NCBI RefSeq assembly: GCF_000148725.1 | Contig: NZ_GL476319.1 | Coordinates: 453,772 to 517,771 of the forward strand | DNA: 64,000 bases | Direction: 5' to 3' | Origin: Roseibium sp. TrichSKD4 | GTDB taxonomy: Bacteria; Pseudomonadota; Alphaproteobacteria; Rhizobiales; Stappiaceae | Shown here: positions 9,260 through 19,418 of the stretch, piece by piece | Numbering within the stretch: position 1 is the first letter of the stretch | How the letters are laid out: the number at the start of each line of letters is the position of its first letter | Position numbers and translations under genes: made by a program | Notes under the pieces: generated by a model | What the model saw: only the letters and a program-made list of their open reading frames with translations | What the model was told of the DNA's origin: nothing | Databases searched by the model: none

Positions 9260-10303
9260 ATGAGCGACTATTTTCTCGCATTCTGGAATCTAGAAAACCT
9301 GTTTGGACCAGAAAACCACCCCCACCGGCTGGACTGGGTCAAAAAGGATATCGCCAGTGATCTCGTCGGATGGACACAGGCGCTTTACGACAAGAAACTG
9401 GCACAGCTGGCGAGTATTATTCGTCAGATGAATGATGGCGCAGGCCCTGACATTTTGGGTGTCTGCGAGGCGGAAGATGAACACGTTCTCAAAGACCTCA
9501 TCAACACGCTCGCTCCCAGCCTACCAAACAGAAACTATTCCGTGATTGCTGAGACCAACGATCTCAGCTATCGCGGCATCGATACCGCCTTTATCTATGA
9601 CAAGGGCCGGTTTTCCGTCGATGAAGCGCTGGTTTTCAATCACCGCGTCATGCGCCGCACTGGAACACGGGATATCCTGCAAGTCACCTTCAAAACCAAT
9701 CAGGGCCGGCGAGAACTCGTGGCCATGGCCAATCACTGGCCATCCCGTTACGGAGGCGCAGGCCCAGAGGCGAGCGCGGGATTTCGAGCAACAGCCGGAG
9801 AAACTCTCTCCTATTGGCATAGCCGCATCTTTGAAGAAGCGACAAAGAAGGACCGTACACCAGTGATCGCCTTTGGCGACATGAATGACGACCCTTGGGA
9901 TCGCAGCTTGACAGTCAACGCGCTGGCAACGCGTGAACGCGGCGATGTCGAACGCGCTCGCTCACCAAAATTCTACAATCTCGCATGGGAATACCTCGTC
10001 ACGCCAGCTATCGACCACAAAGGCAATTCCCGCATGCTGGAGGGCACGCTCTACTACAATTATAACGGCAACATTTTTGACCACCTGTTGGTCAATCGCC
10101 CACTTGTCGACGCCAACCCAGATAGCGAATTCAAGTATGTTGACGGCAGTGGCGGCATTATCGCGTTTCCGGAAATGGTATCACACAGAACGGGCGATGG
10201 TCCGATCCGCTTTGGCTTGCCAGAAGGAGATGCCGCCTCGAACGTGAATGAGGCCGGTTATTCAGATCATTTCCCCGTTGGGCTGAAGATCCGCGAAGTT
10301 TGA
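9260..10303 (+). CDS. Endonuclease/exonuclease/phosphatase family protein
   Basis: 347 residues with the metal-dependent EEP fold. Visible catalytic elements in order: FWNLENLF near the N-terminus, GVCEAEDE (metal-binding Glu), ANHWPSRYGG, FGDMNDDPWDRS (Asp/Asn pair) and the C-terminal YSDHFPVGLKI (catalytic His). No signal peptide, so probably cytoplasmic, although many relatives act on extracellular nucleic acids or phospholipids. The substrate cannot be told from sequence. A GGAT-like ribosome site precedes the ATG. Confidence 0.85.
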   Translation: MSDYFLAFWNLENLFGPENHPHRLDWVKKDIASDLVGWTQALYDKKLAQLASIIRQMNDGAGPDILGVCEAEDEHVLKDLINTLAPSLPNRNYSVIAETNDLSYRGIDTAFIYDKGRFSVDEALVFNHRVMRRTGTRDILQVTFKTNQGRRELVAMANHWPSRYGGAGPEASAGFRATAGETLSYWHSRIFEEATKKDRTPVIAFGDMNDDPWDRSLTVNALATRERGDVERARSPKFYNLAWEYLVTPAIDHKGNSRMLEGTLYYNYNGNIFDHLLVNRPLVDANPDSEFKYVDGSGGIIAFPEMVSHRTGDGPIRFGLPEGDAASNVNEAGYSDHFPVGLKIREV

Positions 10304-10348
10304 TCGCTGACGACTTGCCAAGTTGGTGTGGCTGCGTATCGTATCTTT

Positions 10349-11059
10349 ATGGACAGCGCAGCCACACATCAGCTGAATCGCGCCCTTTTGGCGAGTGCCT
10401 TTGGTTTAGGTTTGTTGATAGCCTCTTCAACCTCGGTTTCAGCCTGCTCACTTTCGCTGGTGCTGGCCATGGATGTCTCCGCCAGTGTCGATGCGACCGA
10501 GCACGACCTTCAATTAAATGGCCTTGCGGATGCCCTGACAGACCCGTCTGTGATGACGGCCATTGGAAATGTTGGCGGCATCTGGCTGACAAGCTTTGAG
10601 TGGAGCGGACGGTACAATCAGAAAACGCAGCTGGATTGGCGTTTTTTGGTCAATGAGGCTGACATTAAAGCCGCAGCTGATGTGATCGCCGCACAGCCTC
10701 GCTCCCAAACAGAGTTTCCAACCGCGCTTGGATATGCTCTGGGACACGCATCCGTTTTGCTAACGCGTGCGCCCGAAACGTGTGAGCGGAATGTCATCGA
10801 CATGGCTGGAGACGGCGTCACGAATGATGGCTTCGGCCCCTCAAGCGCCTACAAGGCCTTTCCGCTTGCAGATGTGACCGTGAACGGGCTCGTGATCGGT
10901 GAGGATCAAAACGCCATCCGCTACTACCATGATGAAGTTATTCATGGTCCGGGCGCGTTTATCGAAATCACCGACAGTTTCGAAGGCTATAGAGACGCGA
11001 TGATCCGCAAGCTGCTTCGAGAAATCCGGGGCGATCAGTTTGCACTCAATCTCCCGTAA
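10349..11059 (+). CDS. Exported DUF1194 (VWA-like) protein
   Basis: Open frame from GTG 10328; the ATG at 10349 gives a better N-terminus. A signal peptide (RALLASAFGLGLLIASSTSV, cleavage near ACS) is followed by a von Willebrand-A-like domain of the DUF1194 family: LAMDVSASVDATEHD resembles the MIDAS metal site DxSxS, with later RNVIDMAGDGVTND. The family is widespread in alphaproteobacteria with no fixed function; metal-dependent adhesion is possible. It lies 45 bp after the EEP gene and may share its transcript. Confidence 0.8.
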   Translation: MDSAATHQLNRALLASAFGLGLLIASSTSVSACSLSLVLAMDVSASVDATEHDLQLNGLADALTDPSVMTAIGNVGGIWLTSFEWSGRYNQKTQLDWRFLVNEADIKAAADVIAAQPRSQTEFPTALGYALGHASVLLTRAPETCERNVIDMAGDGVTNDGFGPSSAYKAFPLADVTVNGLVIGEDQNAIRYYHDEVIHGPGAFIEITDSFEGYRDAMIRKLLREIRGDQFALNLP

Positions 11060-11070
11060 GTACATTCGAC

Positions 11071-12135
11071 TTATTGCAAGATCTCCTGCAGTGCCCTCAC
11101 CAGAGCCCTGCATTCATCATCCGTGCAAATTGAAATCCTGAGCCAATTCTCAATTCTCGGTTTTGAGAAATGACGTACCAAAATTCCGCGCGCCCTCAAA
11201 CCAGCCTGCAGTTCAGCTGCAGGAACTGAACTATGAGACACAAACAGGAAATTTGTAGCGGACGGCAGACTGGAAAAGCCCAGCTCTGCCAACTGACCTG
11301 CCAGTTTTTCACGCGATGCGATGACTTTGGACCGCGTTTGCTCAAATCCCTCTGCGTCTTCCCACGCCGCCTTTGCCGCAACCAGAGCCAGACGGTCGAG
11401 TGGATAGGAGTTGAAACTGTCCTTGACCCGGTTCAGACCTTCAATCAGGTGCGGCTGCCCAACTGCGAACCCCACCCGCGCACCAGCCAAACTGCGCGAC
11501 TTGGAGAAGGTTTGAACAACGAGAAGATTTTCATAACGCGGCACAAGACGCACCGCACTTTCCGCACCAAAGTCGACATAAGCCTCGTCGACAATGACAA
11601 CCACATCCGAGTTCTGCTTCAGCACCTGTTCAATTTTTTCCAGTGGCAAGGCAATGCCTGTCGGCGCGTTGGGATTGGCTATCACCACACCGCCGCAAGG
11701 GCCCTGATAATCATCAAGGTCATATTCGAAGGTCTCGTTAAGCGGAAAGGTCGTGTATTCCACGCCAAACAGCTGACAATAGGTCGTGTAGAAGCTGTAG
11801 GTGATATCGGCAAAGACGATGCGTGGCTTGCCGGTGAAAAAGGCGTTGAACGCATGGGCCAGCACCTCATCAGAGCCATTGCCTGCAAAGACCTTCTCTC
11901 GCGTCAAACCAAAGGATGCAGCGATGCTGTCGCGCAGGCCGCCAGCAACGGGATCAGGATAAAGCCGCAACTCATCCCCTGTCGCCGCCTGAATAGCCTC
12001 AAGCACCTTGGCAGAGGGACCATAAGGGTTCTCATTGGTGTTCAGCTTGATAAAGGTCTGCCCCTTGGGCTGCTCTCCCGGAACATAGGGAACGAGTTTT
12101 TCAACCAGTGGGCTCCAGAACCGGCTCATAGTCAT
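11071..12135 (-). CDS. hisC: Histidinol-phosphate aminotransferase
   Basis: PLP-dependent fold-type I aminotransferase; in histidine synthesis it transfers an amino group between glutamate and imidazole-acetol phosphate. The start is set at ATG 12135, where AGGA lies 5 nt upstream; the open frame extends to 12171. Visible: LNTNENPYGPS near the N-terminus, NPNAPTG, VIVDEAYVDF (PLP-binding Asp and Tyr), TFSKSRSLAGARVGF (Schiff-base Lys, about residue 212) and the C-terminal ENWLRISI (carboxylate-binding Arg). It is alone here, away from other his genes except hisI at 25.7 kb, so it could also act on another aromatic or phosphorylated amino acid. Confidence 0.85.
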   Translation of the reverse strand: MTMSRFWSPLVEKLVPYVPGEQPKGQTFIKLNTNENPYGPSAKVLEAIQAATGDELRLYPDPVAGGLRDSIAASFGLTREKVFAGNGSDEVLAHAFNAFFTGKPRIVFADITYSFYTTYCQLFGVEYTTFPLNETFEYDLDDYQGPCGGVVIANPNAPTGIALPLEKIEQVLKQNSDVVVIVDEAYVDFGAESAVRLVPRYENLLVVQTFSKSRSLAGARVGFAVGQPHLIEGLNRVKDSFNSYPLDRLALVAAKAAWEDAEGFEQTRSKVIASREKLAGQLAELGFSSLPSATNFLFVSHSSVPAAELQAGLRARGILVRHFSKPRIENWLRISICTDDECRALVRALQEILQ

Positions 12136-12263
12136 GCTTCCTGAAAGGTGTGTCCTTGGAAAAGGCAACATAGAGCATTCTGAAACACAGACACCCTTTT
12201 CCTTGCAAAAAGATCAGGTACCCAACCACTTATAGCAATGAGCAAAAGGGATCGGGACACGGC

Positions 12264-12977
12264 ATGAGCACTCCCCATCAAAACGCCTTGGGCCAACCGG
12301 TCGGAGCGCCGGTTGACGTTACCTTCCCACGGCCCGTTCCGCCTAAAACGCCCATGATCGGTCGGTTTTGCTCGCTCGTACCGGTGGATATCGAGGCCCA
12401 TTCCAAACCCTTATTTGAGGCCTACAAGCACGATCACGAGGGAAGAAACTGGACCTATCTGCCCTATGGCCCGTTTGACCGGCTAGAGGACTTCCAAATC
12501 TGGATGAGATCAACCTGTCTTGGCGAGGATCCGCTTTTTCACAGCATCCTTGATCCCGCCGGCACCCCCATCGGGTTGGCCAGCTTTTTGCGGATCGACC
12601 CGGCAAGCGGTGTAATCGAAGTTGGGCACATCCACTTCTCTCCGCTGCTCCAGCGCCATCCGGCAGCGACTGAAGCCATGTTCTTGATGATGCGCCGCGT
12701 GTTCGACGAGCTGGGCTACCGCCGCTATGAATGGAAATGTGACGCGCTCAACGCTCCGTCTTGCCGGGCAGCAGAACGTCTTGGCTTTCAGCACGAAGGC
12801 ACGTTCCGGCAAGCCACCCACTACAAGGGCCGCAATCGCGACACCGCCTGGTTCGCGATTATCGACACGGATTGGCCGCACGTAAGATCCGCGTTTAAGG
12901 CATGGCTTGATCCGGAGAATTTTGATGCAGATGGACGGCAGAAAGCGCGGCTTAAAACAATTCCGGACCGTGACTAA
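12264..12977 (+). CDS. GNAT-family N-acetyltransferase (RimJ/RimL-like)
   Basis: 237 residues. Acetyl-CoA-dependent transferase of the Acetyltransf_3 type: N-terminal VPVDIEAHSKPLFEAYKHD, then FHSILDPAGTPIGLASFLRI, GHIHFSPLLQRHPAATEAM (acetyl-CoA site) and CDALNAPSCRAAERLGFQHEGTFRQA. Relatives acetylate ribosomal protein N-termini or small molecules; the substrate here is not predictable. Divergent from the aminotransferase; converges with the Na/Pi transporter, whose stop lies 10 bp away. Confidence 0.85.
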   Translation: MSTPHQNALGQPVGAPVDVTFPRPVPPKTPMIGRFCSLVPVDIEAHSKPLFEAYKHDHEGRNWTYLPYGPFDRLEDFQIWMRSTCLGEDPLFHSILDPAGTPIGLASFLRIDPASGVIEVGHIHFSPLLQRHPAATEAMFLMMRRVFDELGYRRYEWKCDALNAPSCRAAERLGFQHEGTFRQATHYKGRNRDTAWFAIIDTDWPHVRSAFKAWLDPENFDADGRQKARLKTIPDRD

Positions 12978-12986
12978 CCTAACTGT

Positions 12987-14654
12987 TCAAATGACTTGCA
13001 AGCGACTACGCAGGAGTTCTCCGCGCTCTTCCAGGATCGGATAGCCGATGGTGGAGAAAGATGTGTTAATGAGCTTTAGCGTGTTCAGAATATCGAGGTG
13101 AAACGCACTGGTCTCGATAGTTTCCGAGTTGCTTGCTCCCAATCTCTCCATATGCCGCCTCTGCAAGTTGTTCAAAAGCTGCCGGGTGCGCTCTTTCTGC
13201 TGAACCAAATGCCGTGCCGCTTCGGGGTTTTGTGTCAAGAGCACATCAATTCCTAACTGAATATTATGCAGAACAAGGTCAAAAAACTCATCAAGTTCCA
13301 CCTGACCTTCATCGGAGAACTGAAGCTTTTGCTCCCTGAGGCGCTGAAACACCCGTAGCAACTTGTTGGACATGAGGTCTGTCGCTGTTTCCAGGCTGAT
13401 CGCTGTTGTGGTTAGCGCCTGCGCCTTTTGGATCTCCTCGGGCGTGCATTTGCTGGCCTCAATCTTGGCCAGAAAGTATTTCAACTCCTGAAAACGCCCC
13501 AACACAACATTCAACATGTGCCGCATTTTCTTGACATCATCGTCAGTCAGTTTGTCCGCCTTCTCCCAAATTTCCCGAACGCAGACTTCCAGCAATTCCG
13601 CCAGCCGAAGGGTCTCCCGGATGGAACCATTCAAAGCCCGTTGCGGATGGGCAAGGGTTTCGGGCTTCAGTGCAGTTATGCTGGTGAAAAAGTCCCGGTC
13701 CTCAGATTGTCTGTCAGCCGGCAAGAGCATCAACGCAAACCGCGAAACAAGAGAAACCAGCGGAAGACCTATGCACAACAGGGTAAGATTGAAGAGCAGA
13801 TGAAAATTAATCACCTGCTGTTCCAGTGAGTCGCCAGGAACCGAAGGAAGAACTGCCATTCGTTCCATGGCAAACAACAAGACGGTGGCCCCGCCTCCCC
13901 TCAAAATTAGGTTGCCCAGCACCATCTGTCTTGAAGCAGAAGGGGTAGAATAGGTCAGGATGAACGCAATGATCGCGCCGCCGAGGTTTGCCCCCAGCAC
14001 CATGGCAAAAGCCGCTGGCATTGGCAGGATACCCTGCCCAGCCAATGTCACCCATAGAAGAACGGAAGCAACGCTGGAATGCACTGCCCAAGTGAAGAGC
14101 GCAGAAACCAGAAACGCCACGGGTAGGTCCTGCCCGAGATAAACCATAATCAGTCGGGCTGTCTCATTTTGCTGCAGTGGAGCACTGGCGTGAGCAAGCA
14201 AATCCAGAGACAGGAAAATCAGCGCCAGCCCGAGGATGATCCGGCCCGCCTGACGAAACCGCTTGCTGCGGCCCTTCAAGTGAAAAACCCCTCCGACCAG
14301 CAGCAGAACGGGCGTGGCAATATCGGGCCGAGAAATGAGCAACTGGGTAACAACCGCCGACCCAAGATCAGCCCCGAGAAGAATTGACAATCCCGCGGGT
14401 GCAGCCAGCAATCCATTCGCCAGAAAGCCGGATGTTAGCAGGGCAACTGCAGTCGAACTTTGCAAGAGAAGCGCAGAAACGCCGCCAGTCAAAGCCGCCC
14501 TCAATCGATTGTTGGTGGATCGGCGAAGCCATTTGCGGAGATTCGCCCCAAGCGATCGCTCAAACCCTGTTCGAACTAGACGCACTGCCCAAATCAAAAG
14601 GGCAGCGGCCCCGGCCACCTGAATCGCAAAGCTGAAAAACCCGAACTCGTTCAT
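12987..14654 (-). CDS. Na/Pi cotransporter family protein with PhoU-like tail
   Basis: Inner-membrane phosphate transporter or exporter of the NptA/YjbB type. Start chosen at ATG 14654 (MNEFGFFSFAIQVAG) with AAGGTG upstream; the open frame runs to 14759. The protein has about eight hydrophobic segments including the duplicated QSSTA-like repeats (LLQSSTAVALLTSGF and the related VHSSVASVLLWVTL) that define the family, then a long helical C-terminal PhoU-like region (about residues 330-550) expected in the cytoplasm. Single gene. Confidence 0.88.
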   Translation of the reverse strand: MNEFGFFSFAIQVAGAAALLIWAVRLVRTGFERSLGANLRKWLRRSTNNRLRAALTGGVSALLLQSSTAVALLTSGFLANGLLAAPAGLSILLGADLGSAVVTQLLISRPDIATPVLLLVGGVFHLKGRSKRFRQAGRIILGLALIFLSLDLLAHASAPLQQNETARLIMVYLGQDLPVAFLVSALFTWAVHSSVASVLLWVTLAGQGILPMPAAFAMVLGANLGGAIIAFILTYSTPSASRQMVLGNLILRGGGATVLLFAMERMAVLPSVPGDSLEQQVINFHLLFNLTLLCIGLPLVSLVSRFALMLLPADRQSEDRDFFTSITALKPETLAHPQRALNGSIRETLRLAELLEVCVREIWEKADKLTDDDVKKMRHMLNVVLGRFQELKYFLAKIEASKCTPEEIQKAQALTTTAISLETATDLMSNKLLRVFQRLREQKLQFSDEGQVELDEFFDLVLHNIQLGIDVLLTQNPEAARHLVQQKERTRQLLNNLQRRHMERLGASNSETIETSAFHLDILNTLKLINTSFSTIGYPILEERGELLRSRLQVI

Positions 14655-14974
14655 ATTCACCTTGATTGGCACATCAAAAAGCGCACTTTGTACGCTTTTC
14701 ACCAATTTAGGGTTTTCCCGTACTCGATGCAACTCGTAGATACCAGCAAGACGGACCAAAACAACGAGATAAACAGATTTCTATCAGCCAAAAGCAACAT
14801 CGAGACCGGCTAGGAAAGCACAGGCCAAAGCGCAACAAACTCCACTTAGCTGGCCGTTAATATCAACAGTCCAACACCATTCCTCTTATTCTGTTGTTCT
14901 ATCCACGCTGCCCTTCTCTGCCTATGGCAAAAAAATACAGCTGTTTACGAATTCAAACCAATATGTTTGCGGTT
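14655..14974. other. Intergenic region, no gene seen
   Basis: About 320 bp, AT-rich near 14860-14960, between the Na/Pi transporter (reading away) and the 3' end of the reductase. Short frames here have no ribosome site and no recognisable product. It presumably carries the transporter promoter on its left and the terminator of the reductase gene on its right; no convincing hairpin with a T-run was found. Confidence 0.4.
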
Positions 14975-15910
14975 TTACATTTTCTTCGGCGAAAAACTTC
15001 GCTCAATACCTTTTATGCAAGCAACAAGGGTGGAGTTAACTGGAGTGGAAACTCCCGCCTTGAGTCCTGCTCGAACAACTGCCCCATTTATGAAATCAAT
15101 TTCTGTGATCATTTGGCGTTCTATGCTTTGCAAAACTGAGGTTTTGAATTCAAACGGCAAACCAGAAGATGCTTTAATCCATGCGTCCTGCGGGTTCTCA
15201 ATTTCCAGGTCTATTTCCAGAGCCTCCGCAACAGCCATTGCTTCTGCCACAGCAGCGACACCAATTTCCTCAACTTCAGAAAGGTCATATAGATTTCCAA
15301 AATTGAGACCGGTAATCCCGGACAATGCTCCTGCAGCAACATTAATCAAGAATTTGTCCCACATTGCCCCCACGATATTGTCCGTTGCAGTTGTCTTTAA
15401 CCCCGCAGCAGAAAACGTTTTTTCGACCAAAGACACTCGTGAAGTCAGACTACCATCGAGTTCACCGATAATCGTTTCCTTACCCTCAACACCAGACTGT
15501 ACGTGTCCGGGCGAAACCATCATTCCACCAACAAAGGTCTTTCCGGCTATGACCTTATCGCGACCTACGACTTCGGCAAGCAAGTCTTCTTGCCCCAATC
15601 CGTTTTGCAAAGACATTACTACCGATTGATCCCCGACCAAATTGAGCGCGGAAAGCATGGCCTCTTTGGTGTGGAAGCTTTTGACGAGAACTAAGACTAG
15701 ATCAACAACCCCCAATACACTTGGATTGTCATACGCAGCGACTTTTACAACATCCCTTGAACTGGACGTTTCAACCACGAGTCCATTTGAGTTGACAGTA
15801 TCTACAAACTGCTTGTCGATATTGATTAGGAAAACATCATTGCCAGCCAAAGCAAGGTGCCCCCCAAACACTGATCCCATTGCACCAGCACCCAGAATTG
15901 CAATTTTCAT
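14975..15910 (-). CDS. 2-dehydropantoate 2-reductase family protein
   Basis: NADPH-dependent ketopantoate reductase (ApbA/PanE) family, 311 residues. The N-terminal Rossmann motif GAGAMGSVFGGHLALAG is intact, followed by LVKSFHT, SLQNGLGQED (catalytic region) and the C-terminal helical domain with Lys in MWDKFLINVAAG and a conserved Glu/Asp in TEIDFINGAVV. The family includes enzymes on other 2-ketoacids, so the pantothenate role is not certain. Its base composition is clearly more AT-rich than its neighbours and it stands alone, which suggests acquisition by transfer. Confidence 0.8.
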   Translation of the reverse strand: MKIAILGAGAMGSVFGGHLALAGNDVFLINIDKQFVDTVNSNGLVVETSSSRDVVKVAAYDNPSVLGVVDLVLVLVKSFHTKEAMLSALNLVGDQSVVMSLQNGLGQEDLLAEVVGRDKVIAGKTFVGGMMVSPGHVQSGVEGKETIIGELDGSLTSRVSLVEKTFSAAGLKTTATDNIVGAMWDKFLINVAAGALSGITGLNFGNLYDLSEVEEIGVAAVAEAMAVAEALEIDLEIENPQDAWIKASSGLPFEFKTSVLQSIERQMITEIDFINGAVVRAGLKAGVSTPVNSTLVACIKGIERSFSPKKM

Positions 15911-16195
15911 GATAACCTTTCGCTATGAATCAGAAAAATAACGTTAGGTTATGTTCATCAAACGCATTAGCACAAGTACGTATCAGAAAAAAATAGCCAG
16001 AGTAAAAACAAATACTTACACGCCGGAAAATCGACTAAGAATAGCACTAGGCGTGATGACTTACCAAAAGCATCCACTTGCCAATAACCGCAAATTGTAC
16101 ATGGCAAGATCCAGATACTTCAAAGCTTTGGCTCACCTGATACATCAATCTGGATCTGCAAAATCGCCGTGCAAGGGAACGGCAAGCTAGCATAA

Positions 16196-17038
16196 CTACC
16201 GCTTCAACAACCGCTTGCGTTTGTCGGCGGGGCGCATTTCCATGACCTTGTCGAACAGGAAGTCCATGACTTCCTTCTGGTCCTTAAAGCCTGACAGCGT
16301 TTCATAGGGGATCAGTGCCCCCGCGCGTGCCGTAATGGCCTTACCGACAATGCGTCGGAACTCACGCACCAAAAGAGCCAGCCGCAATGTCAAAGAAAAC
16401 CCACTGACCCAGTGGAACAACCACGAGTTCTGACCCTCAAAATAGATCGGCAAAACTGTCACCTTTGAAGACCGGATCAGCTTGGCGGTGAAGGTTTTCC
16501 ATGGAAACTCTTCAGCGCGGGCAAACGGTTTTGGTGCTGTCGCCACACCGCCCCCGGGGAACACGATAATCGTTGTACCCTCTGCCAGAAGCTTGAGCGC
16601 TTCCTTGCGGGTCGCCATGTTTGTCTTCAGCGCTTCCTTGGTCTCTTCAAAGTCAACGGGAAGCGAATAGGGGCGCACTTCCGGCACCTTCAAAAGCTCA
16701 TTGTTGATCATGATCTTGAAGGGGTGACCAAGCTGCTCTGCCAAGGACAGGATCGCAAGCCCATCACCAATGCCATAGGGATGGTTGGCAACAATAACCA
16801 GCGGGCCTTCCGGCAAGTTTTTCGGTGGCCATTCGCCGCCACTCACCGAGACATCAATCTTGATCAGGCTAAGCAGATCGCTCCAGATGTAATCGGACGT
16901 GCCCACCATGGAGTCGCGCCAGATTTCATAAACTGACATGAGCTTGCGGCGACCGGATATCCCCTCAATCGTGCGAATGAGAAGGCGTTTATGCCAAGGA
17001 TGGTCAGGGTTGGCGTAACTGAATTCAGCTTGATCCAA
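16196..17038 (-). CDS. Lysophospholipid acyltransferase family protein
   Basis: 280 residues. Starts at TTG 17038 (no ATG near the N-terminus fits better). The PlsC-like fold is shown by VANHPYGIGDG (acyltransferase motif I, slightly longer than the classical HxxxxD) and IVFPGGGVATAPKP (motif III-like). It probably transfers an acyl chain to a glycerophospholipid or an ornithine-lipid precursor at the inner membrane. The 285 bp upstream is AT-rich and holds no supported gene. Confidence 0.8.
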   Translation of the reverse strand: MDQAEFSYANPDHPWHKRLLIRTIEGISGRRKLMSVYEIWRDSMVGTSDYIWSDLLSLIKIDVSVSGGEWPPKNLPEGPLVIVANHPYGIGDGLAILSLAEQLGHPFKIMINNELLKVPEVRPYSLPVDFEETKEALKTNMATRKEALKLLAEGTTIIVFPGGGVATAPKPFARAEEFPWKTFTAKLIRSSKVTVLPIYFEGQNSWLFHWVSGFSLTLRLALLVREFRRIVGKAITARAGALIPYETLSGFKDQKEVMDFLFDKVMEMRPADKRKRLLKR

Positions 17039-17123
17039 GGCGCGTCACTCTTGATCGTGCATTTAGCGAATTGAAACCCGATAGCCTCAGGTCATTGCAG
17101 TTTTGTGACACCTATCACAACAA

Positions 17124-17160
17124 AGGGGAAAGTTCACTCAATCGAGATCATCTTTCCCCT
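17124..17160 (-). terminator. thrS: Probable terminator of thrS
   Basis: A 9-bp perfect stem (AGGGGAAAG / CTTTCCCCT) with a 19-nt loop, 27 bp past the thrS stop. On the minus strand it is followed by TTTGTTGTG, a short U-rich run. Confidence 0.55.
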
Positions 17161-17186
17161 CAAGTATTAAATAAGTTCTGACCGAA

Positions 17187-19157
17187 TTACTTCAAGTCTG
17201 GCGGAACAGCCTCGGAGCGGAAAGCCTCGATGGCCTCATCAAGGCTCATGGCCGTTTGATGCTTGGAGCCTAGACGGCGAATGTTGACCGACTTTTCTTC
17301 CGCTTCGCGCATGCCGCACACCACAATGGCCGGAACCTTGGCCAGCGAGTGCTCGCGGACCTTGTAGTTGATCTTCTCATTGCGGAAATCGGTTTCCACC
17401 TTGAGACCAGCAGCCCGCAGCTTTCCAGCAACCTCGCGGCCATAATCATCGGCCTCGGAGGTGATCGTGGCGACCACCACCTGCAGCGGCGCAAGCCACA
17501 GCGGGAAGTGACCGGAATAGTTTTCGATCAAGATGCCGAGAAAGCGTTCCATGGAGCCGCAAATCGCGCGGTGGATCATCACCGGCGTCTGCTTCTCGCC
17601 ATTGTTGTCGACGTAGAACGCGCCGAAGCGTTCCGGAAGGTTGAAGTCGACCTGCGTGGTGCCACACTGCCATTCACGGCCAATGGCATCGCGCAAGGTG
17701 TATTCAAACTTCGGACCGTAAAACGCGCCCTCACCCGGCAGGATGTCGGTCTCGACACGGCCACCGGACTGTTCCTTGATCTGCTCCAGAACCTTGCCCA
17801 TCACCTCTTCGGCGTGATCCCAAAGCTCATCCGAGCCGACCCGCTTTTCCGGGCGGGTGGAAAGCTTCACGACAATCTTTTCAAAACCGAAATGCTCATA
17901 GACTGACAGAATCAGGTCGTTGATTTTCAAGCATTCTTCCGCCATCTGCTCATCGGTGCAGAAAACGTGCGCATCGTCCTGCGTGAAGCCGCGCACGCGC
18001 ATCAAGCCGTGCATTGCGCCGGACGGCTCGTAACGGTGAACCACACCAAACTCGGCCATGCGCAGCGGCAGGTCGCGGTAGCTTTTCAGGCCGTGCTTGA
18101 AGATCTGGATATGGCCCGGACAGTTCATCGGCTTTAGGGCAAAGACATGGGTATCCTCGTCTTCCGGGTCTGCGCCCTGAACGGCGAACATGTTCTCCTT
18201 GTACCAGGCCCAGTGACCGGAGGTCTCCCACAGCTTGGTGGAGAGAACCTGCGGCGCGTTGACTTCCTGATAATCCCCGGAAAGACGCCGGCGCATGTAG
18301 GACACAAGGTTCTGGAAAAGCGTCCAGCCCTTGTCGTGCCAAAACACAACGCCCGGTCCTTCTTCCTGAAAGTGGAACAGGTCCATTTCGCGGCCAAGCT
18401 TGCGGTGATCGCGCTTTTCCGCCTCTTCCAGCATGTGGAGATAGGCTTTGAGATCCTTATCGTTCGCAAAGGCGGTGCCATAGATGCGCGACAGCATCGG
18501 ATTGTTGCTGTCCCCGCGCCAATAGGCTCCGGCCACCTTCATCAGCTTGAAAGCGGTGCCAATTCGGCCCGTTGCATCCATATGCGGACCACGGCACAGG
18601 TCAAACCAGTCGCCCTGCTTGTAGATCTTGATGTCCTGATCTTCCGGGATCGCGTCGACCAGCTCCACCTTGTAGTCCTCGCCCATTTCGGCAAAGACCT
18701 TTTTGGCCTCCTCGCGGGACCAAAGCTCCTTGGTGAACGGCTGATTGCGCTGGATGATCTCGCGCATCTTCTTCTCGATCACCTCAAGGTCGTCGGTCGC
18801 GAACGGCCAGTTTTCCTTGGTGTCGGGATGAACGCGCTTGAAGTCGTAGTAAAAGCCGTTCTCGATCACCGGACCGATGGTGACCTGCGTTCCCGGCCAC
18901 AGTTCCTGCACCGCCTCGGCCAGAACGTGCGCCGCATCATGGCGGATCAGCTCAACAGCGCGCGGATCATCGCGAGTGACGATCTCAATGGTAGAGTTTT
19001 TGGAAATCGTGTCGGACAAATCGGCCAATTCGCCATCAAGGGCAACGGCCACGGCCTTTTTCGCCAAAGACTTGGAAATGCTGGCCGCCACATCGGCGCC
19101 GGACACCCCGTCTTCAAACTCACGAACGGAATTGTCAGGAAACGTCAGTTGAATCAT
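17187..19157 (-). CDS. thrS: Threonyl-tRNA synthetase
   Basis: Class II aminoacyl-tRNA synthetase charging tRNA-Thr, cytoplasmic. 656 residues from ATG 19157, which has AGGAG 8 nt upstream; the open frame extends to 19187. Domains in order: TGS (residues 1-60), the editing domain with [11 protein letters not shown] and the zinc/editing residues, the class II catalytic core (motif 2 region [20 protein letters not shown], motif 3 near the C-terminal third with [15 protein letters not shown]) and the anticodon-binding domain ending in SEAVPPDLK. Single-gene unit with a hairpin downstream. Confidence 0.97.
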   Translation of the reverse strand: MIQLTFPDNSVREFEDGVSGADVAASISKSLAKKAVAVALDGELADLSDTISKNSTIEIVTRDDPRAVELIRHDAAHVLAEAVQELWPGTQVTIGPVIENGFYYDFKRVHPDTKENWPFATDDLEVIEKKMREIIQRNQPFTKELWSREEAKKVFAEMGEDYKVELVDAIPEDQDIKIYKQGDWFDLCRGPHMDATGRIGTAFKLMKVAGAYWRGDSNNPMLSRIYGTAFANDKDLKAYLHMLEEAEKRDHRKLGREMDLFHFQEEGPGVVFWHDKGWTLFQNLVSYMRRRLSGDYQEVNAPQVLSTKLWETSGHWAWYKENMFAVQGADPEDEDTHVFALKPMNCPGHIQIFKHGLKSYRDLPLRMAEFGVVHRYEPSGAMHGLMRVRGFTQDDAHVFCTDEQMAEECLKINDLILSVYEHFGFEKIVVKLSTRPEKRVGSDELWDHAEEVMGKVLEQIKEQSGGRVETDILPGEGAFYGPKFEYTLRDAIGREWQCGTTQVDFNLPERFGAFYVDNNGEKQTPVMIHRAICGSMERFLGILIENYSGHFPLWLAPLQVVVATITSEADDYGREVAGKLRAAGLKVETDFRNEKINYKVREHSLAKVPAIVVCGMREAEEKSVNIRRLGSKHQTAMSLDEAIEAFRSEAVPPDLK

Positions 19158-19418
19158 GCGTTTTCTCCTGCTCACTCCTGCAGACAAGGCAGGTAAGCGT
19201 TTTGTGTTTATTGGGCGCGGGAAGCTTTAGGGGATTTGGGGTCTAAGGGCAACAGGTGCAAGGGAGGGAATGGGGGTCAGGGGCCAACCTCAACAATTGA
19301 CGCAAATTTGCTTGCCGGATTCTTGCTGACCCGAAGAACTAAGTTTTAACCGAAAGTGATCAAGTTACGCTTGGTCATTTATGAATTCATTGCCCACTGC
19401 CAATAAGGGATTATTTTG

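Noticed and set aside
15951-16190. 79-codon plus-strand frame upstream of the reductase
   Set aside because: Lysine/arginine-rich, no ribosome site, no family; AT-rich promoter DNA is a better explanation.
18147-19196. Long open frame antisense to thrS
   Set aside because: Shadow of a strongly conserved gene; no ribosome site, no recognisable domain.
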